Shown one piece after another: positions 7,445 through 16,576 of a stretch of 28,260 nucleotides of DNA. The DNA comes from JBLFWJ01 sp047611425 (GTDB lineage: Bacteria > Bacteroidota > Bacteroidia > UBA10329). Each line of letters opens with the position of its first letter. The first letter of the stretch is position 1. Below the pieces are notes generated by a model. It saw nothing but the letters and a program-made list of their open reading frames with translations. It was not told where the DNA came from and ran no database searches. The translations under genes were made by a program, and so were the position numbers. The DNA lies in the NCBI GenBank assembly GCA_047611425.1, contig JBLFWJ010000023.1:1-28260 (forward strand), read 5' to 3'.

Positions 7445-10400
7445 TCAACGCATCAAATTGAAGTAGCCTTCCAGCTGTTTCGTTTCATCTCGCCACGTGA
7501 GGGCTGTCACTTTGTACACATAGACATCGTTGTTCTGAAGGACGCCTTTGTAGTAACCATTCCAACCTTCTTCAATATCTTGAGTAAAGAACAACTCCTC
7601 CCCCCAACGGTTGAATACGCGGAACTCTTGCAATTCTTTAATTCCCCAGCCTTCAACGAAGATGATGTCATTGGCCTCGTCTCCATTTGGTGTAAAGGTG
7701 GTTGGCAATGAGATGAAAGTTTCTGGATAAATTTCTACGGAAAAATCTGCATTGGACGTAAAGCAACCAAGCACGTCAGTCACCTCCACCGAATAAACGA
7801 TTCGTTCCAATGGTTGAATGCATGGATTGCCACAAGTATCGCAATCCAAACCTTCGCTTGGTGTCCAATCAAATATGTAAAGTCCGGCATCTCCAGCAGT
7901 GATCAAACAAATCGAATCGCCAATAACAATGGTTGTATCCCAATCAGTTAAGATGAGCGGGTTGATAACGAAAATCGTTGCGGAATCAGAATTGGTACAT
8001 GAGTTTGTGTCCAACACAGAAACCGGATAATCTTGTGTCAATAATGGCTGCGAAGTTGTGTTGGGCTGGTTAGGCTCATCCACCGAAACTGGCTGCTCCC
8101 ATGTGTATGCGGATGATGGTTCTGGATCAATAATGTCCAGGTTACCTAAATCGCCTTCGCAAATAGTATCGCCTGTTGCAACAATTTCTGGTATTGGATG
8201 AAGAATAATTGTCTTGGCAATCGTGTCCGTACAACCCAGCGCATTGTTTCGAACTCCAAGAAGTACATCGTAGGTTCCGGGGCCAGGGTAGTCATAGTTT
8301 CCAGGCTGTTGCATGGTACCAACATTCCCATCGCCAAAATCCCAATGGAAAACATTGGAATTGAGCGATACATTATCGAATGGAAATGGCTGAAAGCAAA
8401 GTGCGGTGTCAATTCCATCATTTCTGATAAAATCGGCCACCACTTCATGGATGTAAATTGGAATGGTTTCTTCCGAAGGACATTCTCCACCCAGGCCAGT
8501 TACAATCAGCTTACCTACCGTTTCTCCGGAGGGAGGAACAAATGTGTATGTGTGTCCAATTGGACTTACTCCAGAGGATGAGTTTCCATCACCAAAATCA
8601 AACGTGAAATTGTAAACCTCGTTCGTGTCTGTAATGGTGAAAACGATTTCTTCTCCTCGACAAATAGTATCCCGATCAATCACAAATTGACCCTCGGGAC
8701 CGATCACGGTATACGTTCTTTCAGTTGTGTCAGCACAGCCGTAATTGGTGGTTGTGATCAACTCAACGATATAGGTGCCACTTGTGTAGACGGTGCCGGT
8801 GGGATTGACCGTACTTGTGTTTCCATTTCCAAGATCCCATTGCAGGGTTGTGTTTGCCGATGTAACCGAAGTGTCATTGAAAACCACATTTTGAGGACTA
8901 CAAAAAACGGGAAGCGAATCGCCATCACTCATAAATCCTGCAATCGGGAAATCCTGAACGTTGACTGTTCTTGTAGTTGAATCAATGCAACCCGAGGCAA
9001 TTTCCGTGTAAACCATATTCACGATAAACGTTCCAGCGGAATCAAATTGATGCGTTGGGTTTTGTACAAAGCTGCTGTCGCCATCAAGAAAATCCCATGT
9101 AAATTCTAAGTTGGATCCTCCAACTATGTAATCAGTCGCGAAGAAATTAACGGACTCACCAATGCATAGGTTTGGATTGAAAGGCGAAGAACTCACAAAA
9201 CTGTTTGGTTGGTAGGTGGTGATAAATGATTCTACAGTGTCAGTACAGCCAACTTCATTAAATGTGATTAACTCGATAAACAGTGTGTCAGGCAGATTCT
9301 CATAAGTATGAACGGGATGTTGATCGAAGGAGACTTCACCATCACCAAAAGTCCAATTCCATACTGTTACTGTGGTGTCGGAAACCGTACTGTCCGATAA
9401 GGTTACTTCTTGCGGAGAGCAGATGTGGTTGTCAGATAGTCCGAGATTTGTTTCAATGCTATAAATACCAACGTTGCTTGTAGTGGCGTCTTTGCAATCG
9501 TTGATGTCCTTTACAATCAGCGTAACCTCAAATTGGCCGTTGGATGGAAATGGAATATCGTGAAAGGGATCCGTTGTTGTGATTGGCCGCATGGTTGGGT
9601 CATCGAATTGCCATGTATAACCGCCCCAGCAAACTGCATGTACATCCTGTGAAAGACTTGCATTAAATGGACTTCCAACTCCTTGGCAGATTACGCTGTC
9701 TCCCTGAAATGCCGCTTGAATATCGCGAATATAAACAGTCGCCTCATCAACAGAGATAGGGCAACCCGTGGAATTGTTGACGGCAGTTAGAGTTACCGTA
9801 TAATCACCGGTAACGGCATAAGTGTGAACTGGGTTTTCATCCGAGGAGGTGTTTCCATCCCCAAAGTTCCATTCAATTGTTTCGTAATCGTGACTCCGGT
9901 TTTCAAACTCAACAACAAATGGTTGGTCGCATTCACAATTGAAGAATATTTCTGCAATTGGGCCATCAACTTGAATTAAGTCGGCCATTGTTGTGGTAGA
10001 ATAACAACCGTTGAAACCAACCATCATCACCACATCCATCAAGCCCGTTTCGTTGGTGTAACTCCATGTTGGGTTCTCCTCGTCAAAGCAATGGTACTGC
10101 CTGTTTGTTTCAGAATAGTAGTGCCAAACATCAATGCTGTCGTTCTGGGCTGCTGGAGTTGTATTGGTGAATTGAACTGGGTCTCCGGGGCAAACCTGAG
10201 TCACATCTACAGTAAATGAAGGACTAAGGGCGTCACCAACAATCGTTGTTTCGTACCAAGAGGTATCAATACAACCTTGAGCGTTTTCTATAATAAGGTA
10301 GGTGTCGTAATGTCCAGGCGAATTATACGTTGCAGTTTGAGGTGAATTATCTAAGGCATTAACCACCGATCCATCACCTAAATGCCATTCCCAAGAAATT

Positions 10401-11803
10401 ATGTCTGACAATGATGTACTCGAATCAGAAAACGTGACCGTCAAGGGAGCACATCCTTCAGATACATCTGGAAAGAAAACAGCCTGTGGAATCCACATGG
10501 TATCAACATGCCAAACTGTGTCCCGGCAACCTGCAGAAGACTCAATTACCAACCTAGTTAGCAATGAATCCATATGGTACCATGAGTAGTCTGTAGTATC
10601 CCAATTCTCTACTACATAAAGAGGATTTACCGCATTTGATTCCGTGGAATCGTGAAAAAACATCCATTCGTAAACCGCATAACCAGAATTTACTGGTGTG
10701 AACTGAACGGGCATTGGAGCGTCACAAAAGACACTTGGGTCAGATACAAATGCTGCAGAAGGGTCTTCTACCAGAATTTGTACCGTCATCGTGCTGTTAC
10801 ATGCCCCAGAAGAAGTTGTAAGCGTTACATCCTGTAGCCCAGGCTGATTAAAGTGAACCCAAGGTTCAAATTGGGTCGAGGTAACAGGTGTGTTTCCAAA
10901 GGCGAATTGCCATTGAGAAAAACCTGTTGTAGATAGATTATCCATCAACACAGAATCTGTAATACAGATCGTATCAGGAATAAGAAAGTCTGTGGTTGGT
11001 GAACCAATACTTACATATTGAGTGTAAGAACTGCTGCATCCTTGGTCGTCAGTAGATGTTAGTGTGACCGGAAACGAGCCGTTTGTGGTGTACGTTTCAG
11101 ACGGTGGGTCTTCAAGTGTAGATGTGTTTCCGTTTCCAAAATCCCAAGCGAAAGTCATGGGATTATTTGATGTTGAATTATTGGTAAAACTCACCTCCAA
11201 AGGCGGGTCACAAGAAGTGGCAGGAAAAGGAGTTGTAGTAAATGTGGTTATCGGGCTAGCATGAACGATTATCGCATCATCGTATACCATGGTGGTATTA
11301 CACGATGGTAAATTCGTTTGAATCTCCAGTGAGACGTAATGGCTACCAACTTGTGAAAAGGTATGATTTGGTGAGGAACCACTGGCAATTCCTCCATTAC
11401 CAAAAACCCATGTATATCCATTAATGGTTACGCCAGCACCAACAGTCGTTATATCATCAAAGCTCACATTAAAGGGAGCGCAACCCTCAGTGGGGTCAGC
11501 TGTGAATTCTGGTACAGGCTGAGCATATACATTAATAGTAATGGTACCGATGATCGTGCCACCAGGTGTCGCGCTGTACTCAACTATATAGTCTCCTGGG
11601 TCCGTATAAGTGTTTTCGGGATTTTCCAGATTGGCAGTTGCTCCATCATCAAATACCCAAAACCAACTTGCTCCCCCAGCTGGAGCTGTAAATTGCACAG
11701 TTAGCGGTTCGCAACCTTGGGTGGTGTTGGCGGTCTGTGCATGTGATGAAACAGCAACACCAATCAAAACAATAAGCAACCAAAAAGATAGGATCCGTTT
11801 CAT
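7445..11803 (-). CDS. Giant PKD-repeat surface protein with CHU_C (T9SS type B) C-terminus
   Basis: 1452 residues from ATG 11803. Signal peptide at 1-22 (MKRILSFWLLIVLIGVAVSS, HA, then Q). About 14 PKD-like domains follow, recognisable by WxFGDG-type turns and HTY/GxYxVxL strands (examples: AWDFGNGNTS, EWNFGDGNTS, WNWTFGDGEVS, HWDFGDGNVG), most with a conserved Cys near the end (GCxDT). Some repeats are degenerate, such as YEWMFFHDSTES and VWHYYSETN. A final Ig-like region precedes a C-terminal 90-residue domain with FTPNGDEANDIIFVEGWG, FRVFNRWGEELF and GWNGYYKG, the CHU_C/gliding-motility C-terminal signature of type B T9SS cargo. Surface adhesin or matrix role inferred. It is divergent from the M43/PorP/PorE cluster, 131 bp apart; type B cargo genes are often near porP/sprF. 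Confidence 0.92.
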   Translation of the reverse strand: MKRILSFWLLIVLIGVAVSSHAQTANTTQGCEPLTVQFTAPAGGASWFWVFDDGATANLENPENTYTDPGDYIVEYSATPGGTIIGTITINVYAQPVPEFTADPTEGCAPFNVSFDDITTVGAGVTINGYTWVFGNGGIASGSSPNHTFSQVGSHYVSLEIQTNLPSCNTTMVYDDAIIVHASPITTFTTTPFPATSCDPPLEVSFTNNSTSNNPMTFAWDFGNGNTSTLEDPPSETYTTNGSFPVTLTSTDDQGCSSSYTQYVSIGSPTTDFLIPDTICITDSVLMDNLSTTGFSQWQFAFGNTPVTSTQFEPWVHFNQPGLQDVTLTTSSGACNSTMTVQILVEDPSAAFVSDPSVFCDAPMPVQFTPVNSGYAVYEWMFFHDSTESNAVNPLYVVENWDTTDYSWYHMDSLLTRLVIESSAGCRDTVWHVDTMWIPQAVFFPDVSEGCAPLTVTFSDSSTSLSDIISWEWHLGDGSVVNALDNSPQTATYNSPGHYDTYLIIENAQGCIDTSWYETTIVGDALSPSFTVDVTQVCPGDPVQFTNTTPAAQNDSIDVWHYYSETNRQYHCFDEENPTWSYTNETGLMDVVMMVGFNGCYSTTTMADLIQVDGPIAEIFFNCECDQPFVVEFENRSHDYETIEWNFGDGNTSSDENPVHTYAVTGDYTVTLTAVNNSTGCPISVDEATVYIRDIQAAFQGDSVICQGVGSPFNASLSQDVHAVCWGGYTWQFDDPTMRPITTTDPFHDIPFPSNGQFEVTLIVKDINDCKDATTSNVGIYSIETNLGLSDNHICSPQEVTLSDSTVSDTTVTVWNWTFGDGEVSFDQHPVHTYENLPDTLFIELITFNEVGCTDTVESFITTYQPNSFVSSSPFNPNLCIGESVNFFATDYIVGGSNLEFTWDFLDGDSSFVQNPTHQFDSAGTFIVNMVYTEIASGCIDSTTRTVNVQDFPIAGFMSDGDSLPVFCSPQNVVFNDTSVTSANTTLQWDLGNGNTSTVNPTGTVYTSGTYIVELITTTNYGCADTTERTYTVIGPEGQFVIDRDTICRGEEIVFTITDTNEVYNFTFDFGDGNSSSGVSPIGHTYTFVPPSGETVGKLIVTGLGGECPSEETIPIYIHEVVADFIRNDGIDTALCFQPFPFDNVSLNSNVFHWDFGDGNVGTMQQPGNYDYPGPGTYDVLLGVRNNALGCTDTIAKTIILHPIPEIVATGDTICEGDLGNLDIIDPEPSSAYTWEQPVSVDEPNQPNTTSQPLLTQDYPVSVLDTNSCTNSDSATIFVINPLILTDWDTTIVIGDSICLITAGDAGLYIFDWTPSEGLDCDTCGNPCIQPLERIVYSVEVTDVLGCFTSNADFSVEIYPETFISLPTTFTPNGDEANDIIFVEGWGIKELQEFRVFNRWGEELFFTQDIEEGWNGYYKGVLQNNDVYVYKVTALTWRDETKQLEGYFNLMR

Positions 11804-11934
11804 TTACCAGATAAGAGACACACCATGGACGTGAAGTTAGAAAAAGGATGCCTGCACTGACACTGTATCATCTAAGTTGTAACTTTTGGGTCTTCAAATG
11901 TCTTAGCTTTTAAATCGACTTCCTTTTCTATTAG

Positions 11935-12738
11935 ATGAAGAGTTCTTCTCATAAGTTACAATTGCAAGTTTTGGCCATCGTAGCCCTAGTATTTGGCGGA
12001 ACTCTATTTGGGTTCACTCCTAGGTCCGAACTGCCATGTTTGGATAAAACCTTCTCGGTGCAGGTTCATATAGTTGTAGATAGTTTAGGAGGAACTGGCG
12101 TTACCGAAGGAGGGATTCAAGGTCAATTCGCTAGCCTTAACGGCTACTTCGAGGATATTTGTGTGACGTTTGAAGTTTGCGATTTCAATTACATCGAGAA
12201 TTTTCAATGGGATACTTTGACCGATGTCGGAGATTATCGTTGGGCTGAACTTCTAACGGCTCATCATCAGGCCTATAGAATTAACGTGGTTTATCTTGCT
12301 TATATCGAACCAGGCGATGCTGCTGGTTTTGCTCCGCTAGGAGGAATCAATAACACACAAGGAGGAGCAATCTGTATTACAAAAGGAGGAGGAGCTGGTG
12401 TTCTTGTTCACGAAATGGGACATTATTGGGGATTGGAACACACTTTTGAAGGCAACGGAACGGAACTGGCAGATGGTACCAATTGCGACATTGCTGGTGA
12501 TGGATTCTGTGACACACCAGGTGATCCATACGTTCCATTTTCTCCATCTGGCGATTGGGAAACTGATTGCATTTTTGACTGGATGGGAACGGATGCTAAT
12601 GGTGAGTTCTATGATCCAGATGTAGGAAATGTTATGTCCTACTACGATTGCGCTTGTCATTTTAGTTATGAGCAATACCAAAGTATGGCGAACCTATACA
12701 GCAGCAATCTTCAGCCAAATGGCCAGCATATGTGGTAA
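11935..12738 (+). CDS. Secreted M43-family (pappalysin-like) metalloprotease
   Basis: 267 residues from ATG 11935 with an N-terminal signal/anchor (VLAIVALVFGGTLFGF, about 12-27). Zinc site HEMGHYWGLEH begins at residue 159, matching HExxHxxGxxH of metzincins. It is followed by a Cys pair region (DGTNCDIAGDGFCDTPGDP) and the Met-turn NVMSYYDCACHFS, all typical of M43 cytophagalysin/pappalysin peptidases. The protein stops soon after the Met-turn subdomain and has no type A or B T9SS tail, unlike many family members, so periplasmic or Sec-only release is possible. Its 3' end overlaps the PorP start region, suggesting an operon. It might process surface cargo encoded nearby, but that is inference. 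Confidence 0.9.
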   Translation: MKSSSHKLQLQVLAIVALVFGGTLFGFTPRSELPCLDKTFSVQVHIVVDSLGGTGVTEGGIQGQFASLNGYFEDICVTFEVCDFNYIENFQWDTLTDVGDYRWAELLTAHHQAYRINVVYLAYIEPGDAAGFAPLGGINNTQGGAICITKGGGAGVLVHEMGHYWGLEHTFEGNGTELADGTNCDIAGDGFCDTPGDPYVPFSPSGDWETDCIFDWMGTDANGEFYDPDVGNVMSYYDCACHFSYEQYQSMANLYSSNLQPNGQHMW

Positions 12739-13804
12739 TATAAAAGTGACTAGTGAAAAGCGAATAGTGAATAGTGAAAAAGGAAATAGAAGTGTAGTTG
12801 GGAGGTTGATCCTTGCAGTTTTGGTTATTGGTTTAGTGCCGATAAAAACAAAGGCCCAAGACATTCACTTGACTCAGTTTTACACCGCTCAACAGAATTT
12901 GAACCCTGCCTTAGCGGGACAATATGATGGAGCGTATCGGGCAGCAGGCAATTACCGTCATCAATGGCCGCAGATAAATAAGGCGATAACAACCGCCATG
13001 ATTGCCTTTGATAAAAAGTTCTTTTTCTACAACGATGAGATTGATGCAGGCATCCTTCTCATCAACGACAACTATTCTGGATTCAATCTGAATACAACCA
13101 AAATCTTCTTGACTGGATCGTACAAGAAGATGTTGAAAGGACACGAACTGAGAGGAGGAGTCCAAATGGGATATGTATTGAAAAGCACTGACTTAAGTAG
13201 TCAGACATTCCCAACTCAGTGGGATTACCAACAAGGAATATTCGATACTCAAGTGAGTAATGGCGAAACAGATTTAAGTGAGTCTCAGTCATTTTTCGAT
13301 ATGAACTTAGGGTTTGCATGGAGCCATAAATTCAAAAAGTTTAAGCCGACAGTCGGCTTCTCCATATTTCACATTACAAGACCAAAAGACACTTACTTTT
13401 CTACCCAAACGGAAAGATTAAGGTCGCGGCAAGTAGTTCATGCTGAAGTGGATGTTCCTATTAGCGATGATTTTACGGTGGAGCCTAAATTCCTTTATAT
13501 GTGGACGACCAAGGTTCAGGATATGATTATTGGGTCAAACATCAAGTACCACATGGATCATCCTTTCTTTAAGAATATTTATGTAGGGCTACTTTACCGA
13601 GGCGGGATAGGGAGAAATAGTGATATGATTACTCCAGTCGCAGGATTTCACATTAAGAATTTCGATATCGGCCTTAATTACGATGTCAATGTTTCAGCCT
13701 TGAGTGCAAACAGCAGTCAAAAAACAACATTCGAAATTTCGATTATCTACACCGCTCCATTATTCGCCCCAAAAAGCCTGACCATACCGTGCGACAGATA
13801 CTGA
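12719..13804 (+). CDS. PorP/SprF family type IX secretion-associated outer-membrane protein
   Basis: 361 residues from ATG 12719; GTG 12746 and GTG 12767 are alternatives, and the latter gives MNSEKGNRSVVGRLILAVLV, a better-shaped signal peptide. Signal peptide ends at KTKAQ, followed by the family hallmark DIHLTQFYTAQQNLNPALAG. The rest is rich in alternating beta strands with GLNYDVN-type segments and an aromatic C-terminal region, consistent with the PorP/SprF beta-barrel (about 300-340 residues mature). Family members are required for secretion or surface anchoring of type B cargo (SprF for SprB). It overlaps the protease by 20 bp and the PorE-like gene by 16 bp. The chosen ATG and the GTGs fall in or next to a repeated GTGAATAG tract, so the start is uncertain. 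Confidence 0.9.
   Translation: MASICGNIKVTSEKRIVNSEKGNRSVVGRLILAVLVIGLVPIKTKAQDIHLTQFYTAQQNLNPALAGQYDGAYRAAGNYRHQWPQINKAITTAMIAFDKKFFFYNDEIDAGILLINDNYSGFNLNTTKIFLTGSYKKMLKGHELRGGVQMGYVLKSTDLSSQTFPTQWDYQQGIFDTQVSNGETDLSESQSFFDMNLGFAWSHKFKKFKPTVGFSIFHITRPKDTYFSTQTERLRSRQVVHAEVDVPISDDFTVEPKFLYMWTTKVQDMIIGSNIKYHMDHPFFKNIYVGLLYRGGIGRNSDMITPVAGFHIKNFDIGLNYDVNVSALSANSSQKTTFEISIIYTAPLFAPKSLTIPCDRY
12742..12780 (+). repeat. GTGAATAG-type tract after the protease stop
   Basis: Immediately after the TAA of the M43 gene comes AAAAGTGACTAGTGAAAAGC followed by two more AATAGTGA units. It resembles the tract downstream of the PhoH stop (4490-4520, other strand). Here it overlaps the 5' end of the PorP gene and supplies two in-frame GTG codons. 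Confidence 0.45.
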
Positions 13805-15855
13805 GAAGTCTTGTGAAGATTAGTTCGGTTCTGGTACTGCTGTTGGTTATTTCAGGGTCAATATTTGGACAGGAAGCACCGCCAAGACCAGAAGAGCTAA
13901 ACATGCGAAAGCTGAAAGGCCTAGCAACCAACGCGCTTCGGTTGGGTGATAATTATTCTGCACTCATCTATTACAAGGAATGGGGAAAACGTAAGCCTAA
14001 CGATGCCAAGGTGAGCTTTCAATTGGCTGAATTGCATCAATCTGCTCGGGACTATGTCCGCGCTGCTGATGCTTACTATAATTGTATCCGTGTTGCCGGG
14101 GATCGATTTCCAATCGCCCTTTATCATCTGGGAAATATGCAGATGCAAAGCGGGAATTATAACGATGCCAAGAAGAACTTTAGCAAGTTCAAACGTTTTG
14201 CAAACGACATGAACGACAAGTGGTACAAGAAACTTGTTAAGATTAAAATTGAAGGATGTTTGCTGGCCATTGAGTTGAGCGATTCGGTAAATACAGCTGA
14301 AGTCGATCATTTAGATTCTTCCATTAATAAGGCCCATATTGAGTTTTCGCCAATACCAATTGACACTGCTACTCTTATATATGGTTCGCTAAAAAGTGAT
14401 GAGGTAGATTTCTATTCTGTAGAGGAGATTGATAGCTCACAGATTCCTACCCGAAAGCTTTATCTGGCTAAAAAGGAAAACGGAAAATGGAGTTCGGCAG
14501 GAGAATATTCTGATCCAACGGGAGAACAATATCATCATGTTGGAAATGGTGCCCTGTCTCAAGATGGACAGCGATTCTTCTTCACCCAATGCCGAAAGAA
14601 TTGGCAGAATAAAGTAATCTGCCATCTCTATATTTCTGAGAAGAATGGCGATAATTGGGGTGAGCCATTAAAAATGAATGAAGAGATTAACCTGCCTAAT
14701 TACACCACCACACAACCAACGGTTGGCCGGGAATCAAAGCGTAATCAAGAGGTAATTTATTTTGTTTCAGATCGACCTGGCGGAAAAGGTGGCTTAGATA
14801 TTTGGTACACCGAATATCATGCGAGAAAGAAAATTTGGAAGACGCCTAAAAATGCTGGTGCCAAATTGAACACGCCTGGAATGGAATTCACTCCTTATTA
14901 CGAACTAGCTACTCGTTCATTGTATTTCAGTACAGATGGAAGACCCGGATTAGGAGGGCTTGATGTCTTTCAAATTGAAGGTGAAAAAACCAAATGGAAT
15001 AAAGATTCGGTCGTGCATATGGGTAAGGCGGTTAATTCACCTGCCGATGATTTCGATTTTGTTTTGAATAGAGATCGTGATTCAGGTTTTTTGGTTTCTA
15101 ATAGAAAAGGAGGTGTTGCTTTGATGAATGGAACATGCTGTGACGACATCTACTCATTTCGTTTTGTTGAGTATGTGGATGTGATGCTGAAAGGATTGGT
15201 CATTGATTCTTCCGATTGTCTAAATGAAGTAGAAGTATTCCTCTATATGAAGGACCCCGAAACGGGAGGCAATTATTTGTCGGAGCATCTAAAAGTCAAT
15301 CCATGTACTTTTCAATTCAAATTGCAGCCAGGTCGTGAGTACCGCATCGAAGCAAAGAAGAAAGGTTACTTCAATGATGCAATCGATGTAACCACCGTTG
15401 GTAAAACGCCAGCTGACACTTTGGAGGTGGAATTGCAACTTCTCCCAATACCGAATAAGCCAATTGTTCTCGAAGGGATTCTATATGAGTTTGACAGTGC
15501 CGAACTCACACCTTCGGCAATGGAGTGTATCGATACGGGCCTTTACGCTATTATGATCGATAACCCTCAAATTATCATTGAATTAGGATCTCACACGGAT
15601 AGCAAGGGCTCTGACCCGTACAATTTGAGCTTGTCAGATAGGCGTGCAGAAAGTTGTGTGAAGTACTTAATTAAGAAAGGTATTGATCAAAAACGACTGC
15701 TTCACAAGGGATATGGTGAAACTGTACCAGTAGCTCCGAATGCGCATCCAGACGGCACCGACAATCCTGAAGGAAGAGCCTTGAACCGAAGAACTGAGTT
15801 TACTATTCTTGGAGAACTAAGCGAAGACGAGTACCTGCCAGAGCAGGAAGACTAA
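13789..15855 (+). CDS. PorE-like protein: TPR, PD40 propeller, CRD and OmpA domains
   Basis: 688 residues from GTG 13789; a second GTG at 13813 gives MKISSVLVLLLVISGSIFGQ, an equally good signal peptide just after the PorP stop. Order: TPR-like helices (about 40-160, LRLGDNYSALIYYKEW and following), a WD40-like PD40 propeller (about 185-460; ALSQDGQRFFFTQ, IYFVSDRPGGKGGLDIW, LYFSTDGRPGLGGLDVF), a carboxypeptidase-regulatory-like domain (about 465-555), and an OmpA C-terminal domain (about 565-680). The OmpA part has the expected peptidoglycan-binding D and R in SHTDSKGSDPYNLSLSDRRA. This is the architecture of PorE in the T9SS of Porphyromonas, a periplasmic link to peptidoglycan. Unlike lipoprotein PorE, no lipobox cysteine is seen. 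Overlap with PorP implies co-translation and partnership. Confidence 0.9.
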   Translation: MRQILRSLVKISSVLVLLLVISGSIFGQEAPPRPEELNMRKLKGLATNALRLGDNYSALIYYKEWGKRKPNDAKVSFQLAELHQSARDYVRAADAYYNCIRVAGDRFPIALYHLGNMQMQSGNYNDAKKNFSKFKRFANDMNDKWYKKLVKIKIEGCLLAIELSDSVNTAEVDHLDSSINKAHIEFSPIPIDTATLIYGSLKSDEVDFYSVEEIDSSQIPTRKLYLAKKENGKWSSAGEYSDPTGEQYHHVGNGALSQDGQRFFFTQCRKNWQNKVICHLYISEKNGDNWGEPLKMNEEINLPNYTTTQPTVGRESKRNQEVIYFVSDRPGGKGGLDIWYTEYHARKKIWKTPKNAGAKLNTPGMEFTPYYELATRSLYFSTDGRPGLGGLDVFQIEGEKTKWNKDSVVHMGKAVNSPADDFDFVLNRDRDSGFLVSNRKGGVALMNGTCCDDIYSFRFVEYVDVMLKGLVIDSSDCLNEVEVFLYMKDPETGGNYLSEHLKVNPCTFQFKLQPGREYRIEAKKKGYFNDAIDVTTVGKTPADTLEVELQLLPIPNKPIVLEGILYEFDSAELTPSAMECIDTGLYAIMIDNPQIIIELGSHTDSKGSDPYNLSLSDRRAESCVKYLIKKGIDQKRLLHKGYGETVPVAPNAHPDGTDNPEGRALNRRTEFTILGELSEDEYLPEQED

Positions 15856-16348
15856 TCACGTATTCGCGAATGTGACCGTGTCCGTTCACCCGCTCTCAAG
15901 CCTGTTAGAATTGCCATGCAAGTATTCCCATCATCAGTTGAGACGTACCACGGACGTAAGGAAACTAGCTTGTCTGTGGCCAGATATAAGTGAGAAGATT
16001 TCCATTGAAGTCAATCCGATCGATCTATAGCGATTTATTGGAGTTATTCTGAAAGTAGATCGAGGTGGCAGGCACAGGGGGGTGAATTAAGTGAGTCAAC
16101 CTCCGAACAAGTAGCCTGCAGTGAAGTTGGCTATGAACTCTACAGACTCTTCCTCGGCTTTTTTTATGCAGTGAATGCTAGATAGGATGGCGTAACAAAG
16201 AGTATTTTGAACCGAAATTTAATGATTCTTCTGTTGTGGGAAGTTTGATACACCAAAAGACAGGATTCAGCTAAAGCTCAAGCATACCTAGGTCTGCGTA
16301 CTTATGGTCGAGTAGCGTAATTGCTTTTGTTTGTAACCACTAGAACCC
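15856..16348. other. Non-coding gap, possible structured RNA
   Basis: No convincing reading frame. A potential fold lies at about 16021-16165. CGATCT (16021-16026) can pair with AGATCG (16057-16062) and GGCAGGC with GCCTGC near 16115. GGGGGGT can pair with ACCTCC inside that, and CGAGG near 16061 with CCTCG near 16153. The last is followed by GCTTTTTTT (seven T, 16159-16165), as at an intrinsic terminator. This might be a small RNA or a remnant of a larger structured RNA; no known family is recognised. Confidence 0.3.
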
Positions 16349-16376
16349 CAGTTTTGTGCAGTACTGGACAAAACTG
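16349..16376. repeat. Perfect 9-bp inverted repeat with alternative pairings
   Basis: CAGTTTTGT (16349-16357) and ACAAAACTG (16368-16376) enclose a 10-base loop. The loop holds the 8-bp palindrome CAGTACTG (16359-16366). CCAGT (16348) with ACTGG (16363), and TGCAGT (16357) with ACTGCA (16373), are competing pairings. AAAACTGCA recurs at 16427-16435. Confidence 0.5.
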
Positions 16377-16576
16377 CATTTCACTACGTGATTCACTTGC
16401 CTAAAAACACCCCTGTAACTGCCTGAAAAACTGCACTTTACGAGCAATGTGGTATTTTTAATTAACAATTAGTGGAAACACGTACTTTTATCGTATCAAA
16501 TCTCGTAAGAGAATTGAGTTCTTTGTTTTCATGGGCTGTTCTTAAAGAGGTAGAACGTTTTTGTTTAGGGGTTATG

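Noticed and set aside
8146..11264. Frames antisense or out of frame within the PKD gene
   Set aside because: Shadow frames of a continuous 1452-residue protein with clear repeats.
15930..15965. Similarity of GAGACGTACCACGGACGTAAGG to GAGACACACCATGGACGTGAAG at about 11814-11835
   Set aside because: Only about three quarters of bases agree over a short span, so chance similarity cannot be ruled out.
15856..16460. Remnant group II intron or insertion sequence
   Set aside because: Possible stems exist, but I see no reverse transcriptase or transposase fragment and no recognisable catalytic RNA domain.
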